Both the position numbers and the translations under genes were made by a program. Positions 52,591 to 61,067 of a stretch of 64,000 nt of DNA are shown here, in pieces. The stretch covers positions 26,400 to 90,399 of the forward strand of contig NZ_CACRYJ010000024.1 of NCBI RefSeq assembly GCF_902703175.1. The letters are read 5' to 3'. Source of the stretch: Occultella aeris (lineage in GTDB: Bacteria; Actinomycetota; Actinomycetes; Actinomycetales; Beutenbergiaceae). The notes beneath the pieces were generated by a model. The model had not been told where the DNA came from. It ran no database searches and saw nothing but the letters and a program-made list of their open reading frames with translations. Within the stretch, counting starts at the first letter, position 1; each line of letters begins with the position of its first letter.

Positions 52591-54663
52591 TCAGCCCTGG
52601 CCCAACGGCTCCCAGAGCAGCCGGACGTCCCAGCCGCACAGTTCCAGCGTGGGTCGGCGCCCGCCTTCGGCGTCGCTCTGGCCCTCGGGCCACGGGATGG
52701 TGACCGCCTCGCCCGACCAGTTGAAGTAGAGGTGCACTCGCTCCCCTGGACCGGTGGCGGAGGTGTGCGTGACGGACTCCGCCGCACTCGCGAACGGCCG
52801 CAGGCCGCTGCGCTGCGCGGCGCGCCCGATGAGGTCGACGGCGGCCCGTTGGTCCGGCACGAAGCTCACCGTGCTCACGCGTCCGGTGCCGCGCGCCACC
52901 GTGGTCGCGGCGGCGAAGGCCCCCAGCTCGGGGTGGTCGTAGCGGGCCAGGACCTCGGCTTCGCCGGTGTTCTCGCCGTCGATCTCGAGCAGTTCCGCCC
53001 ATCCCTCGGCGGCACCGATCGGCTCGCCGGACGCGTTCGCGACGGGCACCGGCTCGAGCAGGGTCGTGAACTCCTGGTAGCCGGCGCCGGCGAGGTCGGT
53101 CAGGCCGCCCGGTTGCGGCGCCCGGCGGACCACCGCCCACTCGTCGGCGTACCCCGAGCGCGGACCGAGGACGAGGTGTCCACCGGCGGCGACGTAGTCG
53201 CGCAGCGTCGCGAGCACGTCGTCACCGGCGGCGTACAGGCCCGCAGCGATCAGGAGCGGGTAGGACCGGGCCAGCTCGGCGCCGCCGGGCAGCGCCCGGT
53301 CGTGCAGGACGTGGCTCTGCAGCCCGGCGTCGAAGGCGCCCCGGTAGAACGCCTCCACGATCCGGTGGTAGCTGCGTGAGCCCGGCGCCGCCCGCTCGTC
53401 CGGGAAGGCGGACTCGAAGGAGAGGGCGTACTTCGACGGCGTCGAGAACACGATGGCGACGTCGGCGTCCGGGGTGGTCGCCGCGACCCGGTCGCCGAGG
53501 TGCCGGATCTCCTGGCCGAGCTCGGCGATATTGCGGTAGACCCGGCCCGGGCGCTGGTCGTGCGGGAGCACCCCGACCCAGTGGGTCTCGGTCCCGAAGT
53601 GCGTGGTGTGCCAGTGCCAGTACTCGATCAGCCTGGCGCCGCGGCTGATCATCGCCCACGCCGCCTGCCGCCACTGCCCGTCCCAGCCGGGCTCACTGAT
53701 GCTCGAGGTGTTGATCGCACCGGCGTTGGTCTCGGTGACCAGGAACGGCGCCCGCCGGGAACCGAACATGCGGTCCGCGGACAGGAACACGCTCCAGGTG
53801 CCGTCGGTCATCCACCCCTGCGGGCGGACCGGCGCCGGATGCCGCAGACCGTCCTGCATCCGGTAATAGGCGTTCCCGGAGGCGATATCGAGCTCGCCCG
53901 CGATACGCAGGTCGTCGGCGGCCGGGCGGTCGTAGGCGATGCAGGTTGTCAGCCACTGGTCCGGGCGGGCCAGTTCCCGCACGATGCCCGCCTGCCAGCC
54001 GATGAACTCCCCGACGACGTCCGCCTGGAAGAGCCGCCAGGCCAGGGCGTACTGCGGCTGGGCGTTGCCGTCGGGACGCCACAGGTCCGCCCAGGACGAG
54101 AGCCGATGCGACCAGTACGCCAGGCCCCACCGGTCGTTGAGGTCGGAGACGCCGTCGAACCGTTCGGCCAGCCACGTCCGGAACGAGGAGAAGACGCCGT
54201 CGTTGTGCAGCAGGAGTAGCCCGGGCTCGTTGTCGAGCTGGTAACCGACCACGGCGGGATGCTCGCCCAGGTCGGTCACGATCCGCCGGATCACCCGCTG
54301 CGCGTAGTGCCGGAACGTCGGGTTGGTGACGTCGATCTCCTGGCGCGCACCCCAGCCGAGGCGGACTCCCCGGCCGGCCTCGGCGGCGATGTCCGGATGG
54401 GCGCGGGCCAGCCATGGCGGGACCGCGTAGGTCGGGGTGCCGAGGATGACGTCGATGCCGTGCTCGGCCGCGGCGTCGAGGACCTCTCGCATCCACGCGG
54501 TCTCGATCCGTCCGTCCTCCGGCTCCCACGTGCTCCAGGTCGACTCACCGACGCGGATGACGCTGAAGTCCGCCTCCCGCATCAGCCGCAGGTCCTCGGC
54601 CAGGCGCGGCGTGGGCTGGTACTCCGGGTAGTAGGCCGCGCCGAACCCGATCGGTGCCCTCAT
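52591..54663 (-). CDS. GH42 beta-galactosidase
   Basis: 690 residues, cytoplasmic, normal family length. TIM barrel begins GFGAAYYPEYQP and RVGESTWSTWEPEDG. The acid/base Glu is in QLDNEPG (about residue 148) and the nucleophile in LVTETNAGAI (about 310); the trimerisation domain follows (AIVFSTPSKYAL). GH42 enzymes cleave beta-galactosides such as pectic galactan fragments, and some act on alpha-L-arabinopyranosides. The ATG has AGGGGAGG upstream. It has its own promoter and LacI-type operator in the 90-base gap after the GH140 gene. Confidence 0.95.
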   Translation of the reverse strand: MRAPIGFGAAYYPEYQPTPRLAEDLRLMREADFSVIRVGESTWSTWEPEDGRIETAWMREVLDAAAEHGIDVILGTPTYAVPPWLARAHPDIAAEAGRGVRLGWGARQEIDVTNPTFRHYAQRVIRRIVTDLGEHPAVVGYQLDNEPGLLLLHNDGVFSSFRTWLAERFDGVSDLNDRWGLAYWSHRLSSWADLWRPDGNAQPQYALAWRLFQADVVGEFIGWQAGIVRELARPDQWLTTCIAYDRPAADDLRIAGELDIASGNAYYRMQDGLRHPAPVRPQGWMTDGTWSVFLSADRMFGSRRAPFLVTETNAGAINTSSISEPGWDGQWRQAAWAMISRGARLIEYWHWHTTHFGTETHWVGVLPHDQRPGRVYRNIAELGQEIRHLGDRVAATTPDADVAIVFSTPSKYALSFESAFPDERAAPGSRSYHRIVEAFYRGAFDAGLQSHVLHDRALPGGAELARSYPLLIAAGLYAAGDDVLATLRDYVAAGGHLVLGPRSGYADEWAVVRRAPQPGGLTDLAGAGYQEFTTLLEPVPVANASGEPIGAAEGWAELLEIDGENTGEAEVLARYDHPELGAFAAATTVARGTGRVSTVSFVPDQRAAVDLIGRAAQRSGLRPFASAAESVTHTSATGPGERVHLYFNWSGEAVTIPWPEGQSDAEGGRRPTLELCGWDVRLLWEPLGQG

Positions 54664-54705
54664 CGCCCGACCCTCCCCTTCCGTAGGTGCCGTCTCGCAA
54701 CGGTA

Positions 54706-54713
54706 AAACGTTT
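54706..54713. promoter_or_regulatory. LacI-type operator at GH42 promoter
   Basis: AAACGTTT within GGTAAAACGTTTCTCC, identical core to the 49421 site, 5 bases downstream of the -10 of the GH42 promoter and therefore over the transcription start. Confidence 0.7.
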
Positions 54714-54718
54714 CTCCG

Positions 54719-54748
54719 ACCGTAGTGAGGAGAGCTCGGACAGCGCAA
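54719..54748 (-). promoter_or_regulatory. Promoter of GH42
   Basis: Minus strand TTGCGC (54743-54748), 18-base spacer, TACGGT (54719-54724, TANNNT). Layout equals the LplB promoter at 40983-41012. Confidence 0.6.
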
Positions 54749-54753
54749 GCAGG

Positions 54754-56100
54754 TCAGGACTCGGGGACATCCAGCACCAGCACCATGTCGGTGTTCCCGT
54801 TCACACCGACGGGGGGCGTGAAGCGGAGGTTGCCCTTGTTCGCGAGCACCGTCTCGCCCACGAACGCACCGGTGATCGGATCCATCCACCGCATCCGCAG
54901 TTCGTCCCCGGCAAGGACGTCACCGCGGAGCTCGTACGGTCGGCCCGTGAACCGGTACGCGAACAGGAACCGAGCACCGCGGGTCACGACGAGCCGATCC
55001 TCTCGCGCGCCGGGATCGCCCACGATGACCGTCTGGTCCGGAACGCGTTCGACGTAGGGATAGGCGAGGACCAGGTCCTTCAGGTGCTGCAGGTCCTGCG
55101 AACCCGGGGCCGCCAGCCCCTCCCGCCAGTCCATCGTGACGCCGTACGCCGGCGGATACTCCGGCTTGTGGACCTGGATGACGGCGTTGTGGCCGTAGGT
55201 GTGCCCGGCCGCCCCCGCGAACACGGCCCAGTACGCGAACCGCCTGGAGTCGTCGTGCCCCCAGTAGCCATGGACCGGGTCGTGCAGCCCGCGCGGGATC
55301 GCCTCGTAGCAGGGTTCGCCGTCCACCGTGGGCCTGGCCGGGTAGCGCTGGTAGTCGTGTTCCACGTAGCGCCAGTTGTCCGGGCCCTTCCAGGTCGCCG
55401 GGTCGTCGTTCCAGACCTGTTCGTAGTCGCGATGCCCGGACTGGAACATGTTGAAGTCCAGCCAGTGCTCGGTGTGGAACCACGTCGACGACTGGCACCG
55501 GCCGAACGGATGGAACGTGATCGGGCTGGTCGGGTCGTTCTTGCGTAGGGCCGCTCCGAGCCGCTGCCAGGCAGGCATCCGGGCGCTGCCGTGCAGGTCA
55601 CCGCCGTTGAGCCAGACGATGTTCGGATGGCGGCGGTAGCGGCGTGCGAGCCAGGTGCCGTAGGTCGCCACGGACTCGTCGGAGTGGTCCCCATGCGCGA
55701 GGTTGCTGCCCCAGATCGGAACGAGGGCCAGGTAGATCCCCCACCGGGCCGCCAGTTCGAGCACGTCGTCGAGATGGTCCCAGAACGAGACGCCCGCCAA
55801 CCCCGCCGGCAGATCCGCCGGGCGGGTGTCCGGCCGGGTCAGGTCCTCGTCGATGAAGGGCAGCCGGCCCGCCTGCGTGGCGCTGGACGGGCTGTGGATC
55901 ACCATCACCTGTGCGACGTTGAAGCCCTTCGCATGCCGGTCCGCGAAGTACTCCTCGGCCTCGTCCAGCGAGAGCCTGGTCAGGAGCAACCAGACCGTGT
56001 CGGCCTGCCAGAAGAACGGGGTGCCGTCCTCGTGCTGGAAGTAGTGACCGTCCGCGGATGACTCGATCCGTCCGTGTTGCCACGGCTGCTCGACCTGCAT
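54754..56100 (-). CDS. GH140 (DUF4038) apiosidase family protein
   Basis: 448 residues, no signal peptide. The DUF4038 barrel is unmistakable at the start (GHYFQHEDGTPFFWQADTVWLLLTRLSLDEAEEYF), with Asp168 in WLNGGDLHG and Glu262 in DGEPCYEAI at the positions of the two catalytic acids. A C-terminal putative collagen-binding-type domain (RGARFLFAYRFTGRPYEL) ends the protein. The characterised GH140 enzyme cuts the D-apiose link between RG-II side chains A/B and the backbone, so this gene is the strongest sign that the locus handles apiose-bearing pectin. TAAGGAGT precedes the ATG. Upstream of GH42 on the same strand. Confidence 0.88.
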   Translation of the reverse strand: MQVEQPWQHGRIESSADGHYFQHEDGTPFFWQADTVWLLLTRLSLDEAEEYFADRHAKGFNVAQVMVIHSPSSATQAGRLPFIDEDLTRPDTRPADLPAGLAGVSFWDHLDDVLELAARWGIYLALVPIWGSNLAHGDHSDESVATYGTWLARRYRRHPNIVWLNGGDLHGSARMPAWQRLGAALRKNDPTSPITFHPFGRCQSSTWFHTEHWLDFNMFQSGHRDYEQVWNDDPATWKGPDNWRYVEHDYQRYPARPTVDGEPCYEAIPRGLHDPVHGYWGHDDSRRFAYWAVFAGAAGHTYGHNAVIQVHKPEYPPAYGVTMDWREGLAAPGSQDLQHLKDLVLAYPYVERVPDQTVIVGDPGAREDRLVVTRGARFLFAYRFTGRPYELRGDVLAGDELRMRWMDPITGAFVGETVLANKGNLRFTPPVGVNGNTDMVLVLDVPES

Positions 56101-56151
56101 GTACGACTCCTTAGAGAGTGGTTTGCCAGTAGTTTGTGCGCACGGCTCGGC

Positions 56152-56167
56152 CGGACCATGAGGTCCG
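56152..56167. promoter_or_regulatory. Dyad upstream of GH140 gene
   Basis: CGGACC-ATGA-GGTCCG, 6-base arms, 51 bases before the GH140 ATG. Downstream of it, between 56117 and 56135, the coding strand has the near-repeat AAACTAC/AAACCAC. Operator candidate of unknown regulator. Confidence 0.4.
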
Positions 56168-56217
56168 CGGCACCTCGATGCCCGGGACCGTCAGAGTGAT
56201 CGCGCGCGACCGAGCGT

Positions 56218-56252
56218 CAGGCGGCGGCTCCTCGCCGGAGCGCACCCGCCTG
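56218..56252 (-). terminator. Terminator of the kinase-isomerase-SorC operon
   Basis: CAGGCGG...CCGCCTG (7 pairs) enclosing GCTCC...GGAGC (5 pairs), 7 bases after the SorC stop. No T tract. Confidence 0.55.
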
Positions 56253-56259
56253 TGGATCC

Positions 56260-57264
56260 TCAGGCCACCAGCCGCCGGGCGGTGAAACTGTCGGTGATCA
56301 GCACGTCGATCCAGCCGCCGCGGGCGGCGGCCCGGATCGCCTCGAACTTGCGCGGCCCTCCGGCCACACCGATCTTGCGGGGCGTGGCGCGTAGCGCCTC
56401 GGCGCTGATGCCGAGGATGCGCTCGTGCAGGTCGGTCTCCACGAGGGCGCCGTCGGCGTCGAAGAACCGCAGGCAGACGTCCCCCACGGCACCGGCCTCG
56501 CGCAGCAGCTCCAGGTCCGCCTCCGGTAGGGCGTTCCCTGAGGAGACCAGCAGCGGCGACGGCTGCACCGATCCGATGCCCACCAGGACCACGCTCAACG
56601 TGGACCACGCCGCGGCGACGTCGGAGATGTAGGGATCGGCGAGAAGGGCGTCCCGCACCGTCGCGGACGACACCACTCCCGGTGCCGGGAAGTACAGCCC
56701 GGTACCGCCGGTGACCTGCGCGAGTCGGTCGGTGAGCCGGGTCGCCTGGACCTGCACGCGTGGGTTCCCGACACCGCCCAGCACCTGCACGACCACCTCG
56801 GCGGACCGGGCCGCGCGCGGGGACATCGCCTCGACCACGGCCAGCAGGGACGCGGACCAGGACGAGATGCCCACCCGCTCCGCCCCGATCAGGGTGGTCT
56901 CCAGATACGCGGCCCCGGCCCCGCCGATCGCCGCGAGCACCGCGGAGTCATCCTCGGTGGACGGCCCGGCCACGACCACATCGGTCAACCCGTACCGATC
57001 GCGGACGGCCTCCTCCAGCTCGGAGAACACCCCCGGCGGCGGCACCACCACGGTGCGGACGATGCCGATCGAGACGGCCTCCTTCAAGAAGCGGGACACC
57101 CGCGACTGGGAGATGTGCAGCCGGTCGGCGATCTCCGGCTGACGCAGCCCCTGCTCGTGGTACATCCGAGCGATCTTGACGAGCAGCGACATCCGATCGC
57201 TCGAGACGCGCCCCGCGCCGCCCGGTCCGGAAGACATGACGTGAAGACTACTGCCCATCCTCAC
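56260..57264 (-). CDS. SorC-family sugar-binding transcriptional regulator
   Basis: 334 residues. N-terminal HTH (LVKIARMYHEQGLRQPEIADRLHISQSRVSRFLKEA) followed by the sugar-phosphate-sensing SorC domain with GVAGGPRKFEAIRAAARGGWIDVLITD, typical of regulators (DeoR of Bacillus, EryD, SorC) that respond to phosphorylated sugars. The GTG at 57264 lies 6 bases after the isomerase stop; ATG 57258 or 57237 are alternatives. Third gene of the FGGY kinase-isomerase-regulator operon, so its effector is probably the kinase product. Confidence 0.92.
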   Translation of the reverse strand: MRMGSSLHVMSSGPGGAGRVSSDRMSLLVKIARMYHEQGLRQPEIADRLHISQSRVSRFLKEAVSIGIVRTVVVPPPGVFSELEEAVRDRYGLTDVVVAGPSTEDDSAVLAAIGGAGAAYLETTLIGAERVGISSWSASLLAVVEAMSPRAARSAEVVVQVLGGVGNPRVQVQATRLTDRLAQVTGGTGLYFPAPGVVSSATVRDALLADPYISDVAAAWSTLSVVLVGIGSVQPSPLLVSSGNALPEADLELLREAGAVGDVCLRFFDADGALVETDLHERILGISAEALRATPRKIGVAGGPRKFEAIRAAARGGWIDVLITDSFTARRLVA

Positions 57265-57270
57265 GCGCGC

Positions 57271-58251
57271 TCAGTACGACGTGAAGAGGGCCTGCTGCAC
57301 GAGTCGCAGCGCCGTCACCGAGTCGTGCCGTGACTGCGCCTCGACGACGCCGGCCACGTCCAGCTTGTCCAGGGCACGCTCGGTGGCTTTGAGGAAGTCG
57401 ATGGCCAGATCGGCCGCGGCCACCGAGTCCTCCCGGAACGGGAACTGGTCGAGCTGCCACACGCCCTCCCAGTTGTTGCGGCGCAGCGTGTAGAAGAACT
57501 CGAACAGCTCGATCGGGTGCACGGTGCCGGCGATCATGTCGTCGTCCCAGCCGCGCAGGTTGTCGTTGACGTCCATCCCGAACAGTCGCCCGTAGTCGAT
57601 CGCGAGCTGCGCCGAGTCCGCCGGGGACTCGCCGCCGAACAGCGCGTGCCCGAAATCGAGCAGGATGCCCACGTTCGGCAGGCCGATCCGCTCGATGCCG
57701 AGCAGCGTGCGCGAGACCGAGTCGAAACTCATGTGCACCCGCGGCTCGCGCGGCTTGTACTCGATCACGAACTTCAGGTCCGGGTTCTCGCTCGCGAGGG
57801 CGCCGACGCCGTCGAGCGAGGCCTTCCACAGCGTCCCGTGGTCCACCTGGAACGGGTAGTCCCAGCCGTCCTGCCCCGGCCAGAGCTTGACGTAGTCTGC
57901 GCCGAAGTGGCGCACCACGCCCGCTGCCGCGGTGACGAGCTCGTGGGTCAGCCGACGCACGCCCGGGTCCGGGTTCGTGAACGAGCCCTTCGCGAACGCC
58001 CGGGTGTAGATCTCCGGCGTGATGCCGATGACGTCGAGCTCGGCCTTCGCCAGTGCGGCGCCCACCTGCTCATTGCTGAAGTCCCCGCCGAAGAACGGGT
58101 AGTTCAGGTCCACCACGGACAGGTCGCGCACCTGCCCGGCCAGGTCGATCGCGTCCAGGATGGTGCGCGGTTCGCCGTAGCCGTCGGTGGCGTAGCGGTC
58201 AACGTAGGTGGCGAAGTGCCAGATGCCCGCGCCGTAGCGTTGGTTGCTCAT
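57271..58251 (-). CDS. Xylose-isomerase-like TIM-barrel sugar isomerase/epimerase
   Basis: 326 residues of the AP-endonuclease-2/sugar isomerase superfamily. Metal-site segments are visible: [13 protein letters not shown] (Glu), [13 protein letters not shown] (Asp/His), [13 protein letters not shown] and [11 protein letters not shown]. Starts [17 protein letters not shown]. Related proteins are L-rhamnose, D-apiose or D-tagatose isomerases/epimerases. Next to an FGGY kinase and 1.2 kb from a GH140 apiosidase, D-apiose isomerase (the ApsI-type route to D-apulose) is an attractive but unproven role. Start 58251 with AGGAG upstream, 8 bases after the kinase stop. Confidence 0.85.
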   Translation of the reverse strand: MSNQRYGAGIWHFATYVDRYATDGYGEPRTILDAIDLAGQVRDLSVVDLNYPFFGGDFSNEQVGAALAKAELDVIGITPEIYTRAFAKGSFTNPDPGVRRLTHELVTAAAGVVRHFGADYVKLWPGQDGWDYPFQVDHGTLWKASLDGVGALASENPDLKFVIEYKPREPRVHMSFDSVSRTLLGIERIGLPNVGILLDFGHALFGGESPADSAQLAIDYGRLFGMDVNDNLRGWDDDMIAGTVHPIELFEFFYTLRRNNWEGVWQLDQFPFREDSVAAADLAIDFLKATERALDKLDVAGVVEAQSRHDSVTALRLVQQALFTSY

Positions 58252-58259
58252 GGGTCTCC

Positions 58260-59723
58260 TCAGGTGGTGGTGGGGTCTGCGGTGATGCCCGACGGCGTAG
58301 CGCGAGCCAGGCGGACGGCTCGCCGCCACGCGTCGCGGCGCCGGCCGGCCTGCTCGGCCGGGAGGGCCGGGGTGAAGGTGGTGGCGCCGGCGTCCGGCGG
58401 GATGCTCAGGCCGAGGGCCTCGGCCGCGACCAGACCGACTCCGTACGCCGAGAGCGATTCCCGGGCGCTGCGGTGCACGCCCCGCCCGCTGACGTCGGCC
58501 TGGAGCTGCATGAGCCAGTCGTCGCCGGACGGGCCGCCGTCCGCCAGCACGTCGGTGACCGGGCCGGCGGCGTCCGCGGCGGCCAGCACGTCCTCCACCT
58601 GCTGCGCGATCGACTCGGCACCCGCGCGGGCGAGGACGGCGGCGTCGGTGCCGAGGTCGAACCCGGTGAGGATCGCACCGGCGCCCGGATCCCAGTACGG
58701 CGCGCCGAGGCCGGCGAACGCGGGCACCAGGTGCACACCGTGCTCCGCCGGGGCGGTCCGAGCCAGTGCCGCCAGGTCCGCGACCGGCCGCCCGAGCAGG
58801 CGCGAGAGCCAGGCCATGGTCGCCCCGGTGGCGAGGATGTTGCCCTCGAACGCGAGCCGGTGCGGCGCGTCGCCCAGCTGCCAGGCGATCGTGCCGACGA
58901 GCCCGGCGGGGATCCGCCCGTCGCCGGCCAGCAGCCCCATCACCGAGGACCCGGTGCCGTAGGTGACCTTCACCGCTCCGGACTCGCGGACGCCGTGGGC
59001 GTAGAGGGCGGAGTGGGAGTCGCCGAGCACGGCGTGGATCCGGGCGCCGCCGAACCGGGCGATCGGCCGGGTCGGCTCGGTGGAGGCGACCACGCGCGGC
59101 AGCACGGCGGCGGGCACGCCGAAGATCTCCAGCAGGCGCTCGTCCCAGGCGCCAGTGGCCAGGTTCAGGAGCTGGGTGCGGCTGGCGTTGCCGATCTCGA
59201 TCCGGTGCTCGCCGGTGAGGGCATGGACGAGCCAGGAGTCCACGGTGCCGGCGGCGATCTCACCGCGGGCGCTCCGGGACCGGTCCGGGTCCACCTCGTC
59301 GAGCAGCCAGGCGAGCTTGAGCGCGGAGAACATCGGGTCGATCGGCAGCCCGCTGCGCTCGCGAACCTCATCGGTGACCGCGACCAGACCCGCGGCCGCG
59401 CCGGCGGTGCGCCGGTCCTGCCAGCCGAGCATCGGGCCGAGCGGTTCTCCCGTGCGGGTGTCCCACAGCAGCGCGGACTCACGCTGACTGCTCAAGCCCA
59501 GGCCGAGCAACGGCTCCTCGACCTGGGCCACCACCTCCGCGACGGCAGAGCACACCCCGGCGAGGATCGCGTTGGCGTCCTGCTCCACCCACCCGGGCCG
59601 CGGGTGCGACTGACCCAACGGGGAGGTGACGGACCCACGTACCCGCCCTGCGCCGTCGAGCGCGACCGCCTTCGTGGCGGACGTGCCCTGATCGATGGCG
59701 ACGATCACGCCCTGCCGGGCCAT
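58260..59723 (-). CDS. FGGY-family carbohydrate kinase
   Basis: 487 residues with both actin-fold domains. [17 protein letters not shown] (phosphate 1), [11 protein letters not shown] and [19 protein letters not shown] (adenosine region/FGGY signature) are intact. Family members phosphorylate xylulose, ribulose, glycerol, fuculose or apulose. Paired with the isomerase that follows, it should phosphorylate the ketose product; apulose kinase (AplK-type) is a candidate given the nearby GH140. ATG preceded by AAGAGGGA. Has a promoter with an internal dyad at 59783-59811. Confidence 0.92.
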   Translation of the reverse strand: MARQGVIVAIDQGTSATKAVALDGAGRVRGSVTSPLGQSHPRPGWVEQDANAILAGVCSAVAEVVAQVEEPLLGLGLSSQRESALLWDTRTGEPLGPMLGWQDRRTAGAAAGLVAVTDEVRERSGLPIDPMFSALKLAWLLDEVDPDRSRSARGEIAAGTVDSWLVHALTGEHRIEIGNASRTQLLNLATGAWDERLLEIFGVPAAVLPRVVASTEPTRPIARFGGARIHAVLGDSHSALYAHGVRESGAVKVTYGTGSSVMGLLAGDGRIPAGLVGTIAWQLGDAPHRLAFEGNILATGATMAWLSRLLGRPVADLAALARTAPAEHGVHLVPAFAGLGAPYWDPGAGAILTGFDLGTDAAVLARAGAESIAQQVEDVLAAADAAGPVTDVLADGGPSGDDWLMQLQADVSGRGVHRSARESLSAYGVGLVAAEALGLSIPPDAGATTFTPALPAEQAGRRRDAWRRAVRLARATPSGITADPTTT

Positions 59724-59748
59724 GCCAGTCCCTCTTCCCAGCGCTGCC

Positions 59749-59764
59749 GCGCATAACTATTCAG
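59749..59764. promoter_or_regulatory. Second copy of the shared 16-base motif
   Basis: CTGAATAGTTATGCGC on the minus strand, 15 of 16 equal to 37126-37141. Here it lies between the predicted transcription start and the FGGY kinase ATG. Confidence 0.4.
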
Positions 59765-59782
59765 ACATGCTCGTACTTGCAC

Positions 59783-59811
59783 ACCTTGCCGCACCGGCAA
59801 CGCGCTGTCAA
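59783..59811 (-). promoter_or_regulatory. FGGY-kinase promoter with dyad in the spacer
   Basis: Minus strand TTGACA (59806-59811), 17-base spacer, CAAGGT (59783-59788). The perfect dyad TTGCCG-N3-CGGCAA (59786-59800) overlaps spacer and -10, a repressor position, probably for the SorC protein encoded in the operon. Confidence 0.55.
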
Positions 59812-59851
59812 CGCGCCCAACGCCACCTCCCTAGCGGTCCACCCGCTCTCC

Positions 59852-60946
59852 TCATCTTCCGGTACTCGACCTGCGGACGTTCAGGACCGGCATCACCGTG
59901 AGCCGGTGCGGTGGGCGGCGATCGCCCTCCAGCAACCGGGCATGGATCAGCTCCACCGCCATCCGGCCGACGTCCTGCTTGAGCGGCATCACGGAAGTCA
60001 CCGGCGGATCGATCAGCGCGGCGACCTCGTCGTCGTAGCTCACGATCGCCAGGTCCTCCGGAATCGAGATGCCGAGGTCCAGGCACCGCTGCACCACGCT
60101 GATCGTGAGGATGTCCGGGTGCACGATCACGGCGCTCGTCCCCGTCTCGGCGCAGCGGTCCAGGAGTTCGGCGGCGGCCTCCTGCCGACCGCGCTCGGTG
60201 ACGTCGACGCGCATCGAGAACTGTTCTGCGGGGTCGAGCCCTCGCGCGCGAAGCTCGCTCTGCCAGCCCTGGATCAGGTCCTCGGTGGTGGCGGTCGGCC
60301 CGGTGCACAGGGCGATCCTGCGGTGCCCGTGAGCGAGCAGATGCTGGACGGCCAGCACCCCTCCGGCGGCATGGTCGGTCGCCACCCACTCCAGGCGGCG
60401 CACCGGCACGCCCGGTGGGCGGCGCTCGACGAGCACCACCGGGATCGGCAGCGCATCCAGCCAGGTGACCAGGTCGCCGCCGCCCTCGCGGTCGAGGTTC
60501 GGGGCGATGATCAGACCGTCGACCCGTGCGGAGGCGAGCAGCGACTGCACCTGGTGACGGTCCTCGCGCGCCTCGTAGGAGGTGATCCGCAGGATCAGGC
60601 GTACGTTGGCCCGCGCCGCTGCCGCCCGGGCCCCGGCGATCACCGGCGACCAGTAGTACTCGGCACCGGGGAGCACGAGCCCGATCGTCAGATTGTGCGG
60701 GTCACGGGGATCGGATGGGCTCGCCGCCGCGTCCGGGCCCGGCGCATCCGGCACCGTCGCCCCGCCGTGCACCCGGACCGCCAGGCCACGCGCCGCCAGG
60801 GCATTGAGGTCTCGGCGCACGGTCATCTCGGAGACGTCGAACTCCGCCGCGAGGGTGCGGACGGCGACCGACCCCTTGGCGCGTAGGAGGCGCAGGAATC
60901 GCTCCTGACGCTCTCGGGCGAGTTGACCGTGACCGTCGACCGACAT
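59852..60946 (-). CDS. DeoR-type HTH fused to LacI-type sugar-binding domain regulator
   Basis: 364 residues. The N-terminus is a DeoR HTH (RQERFLRLLRAKGSVAVRTLAAEFDVSEMTVRRDLNALAARG...RVHGGA). The rest is not the DeoR phosphosugar domain but a Peripla_BP_3 LacI/GalR sensor (LTIGLVLPGAEYYWSPVIAGA; DGLIIAP; HRRIALCTG; LAIVSYDDEVAALIDPPVTSV). This combination is known in actinobacteria but uncommon. Start 60946 has AAAGG 8 bases upstream; GTG 60955 would overlap it. Divergent from the 61068 transporter, with repeated operator-like sites between. Confidence 0.88.
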   Translation of the reverse strand: MSVDGHGQLARERQERFLRLLRAKGSVAVRTLAAEFDVSEMTVRRDLNALAARGLAVRVHGGATVPDAPGPDAAASPSDPRDPHNLTIGLVLPGAEYYWSPVIAGARAAAARANVRLILRITSYEAREDRHQVQSLLASARVDGLIIAPNLDREGGGDLVTWLDALPIPVVLVERRPPGVPVRRLEWVATDHAAGGVLAVQHLLAHGHRRIALCTGPTATTEDLIQGWQSELRARGLDPAEQFSMRVDVTERGRQEAAAELLDRCAETGTSAVIVHPDILTISVVQRCLDLGISIPEDLAIVSYDDEVAALIDPPVTSVMPLKQDVGRMAVELIHARLLEGDRRPPHRLTVMPVLNVRRSSTGR

Positions 60947-60980
60947 GGGGCACACCTTTCCGGGATCACGACCCGTTTGA

Positions 60981-61047
60981 TGTTCGAGTGTGTTCGAGTT
61001 GATTGCAATACGTCCGCGATTGCGGTTTGGTCAACCCTACTCGAACA
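60981..61047. promoter_or_regulatory. Repeated operator sites between DeoR-type regulator and transporter
   Basis: TGTTCGAGT at 60981-60989 and again at 60991-60999 (exactly 10 bases apart), and the inverted copy ACTCGAACA at 61039-61047, 21 bases before the binding-protein ATG. Direct, helically phased repeats suit DeoR-type HTH regulators. Confidence 0.65.
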
Positions 61048-61067
61048 CATACCGAACGGAGTCAATG

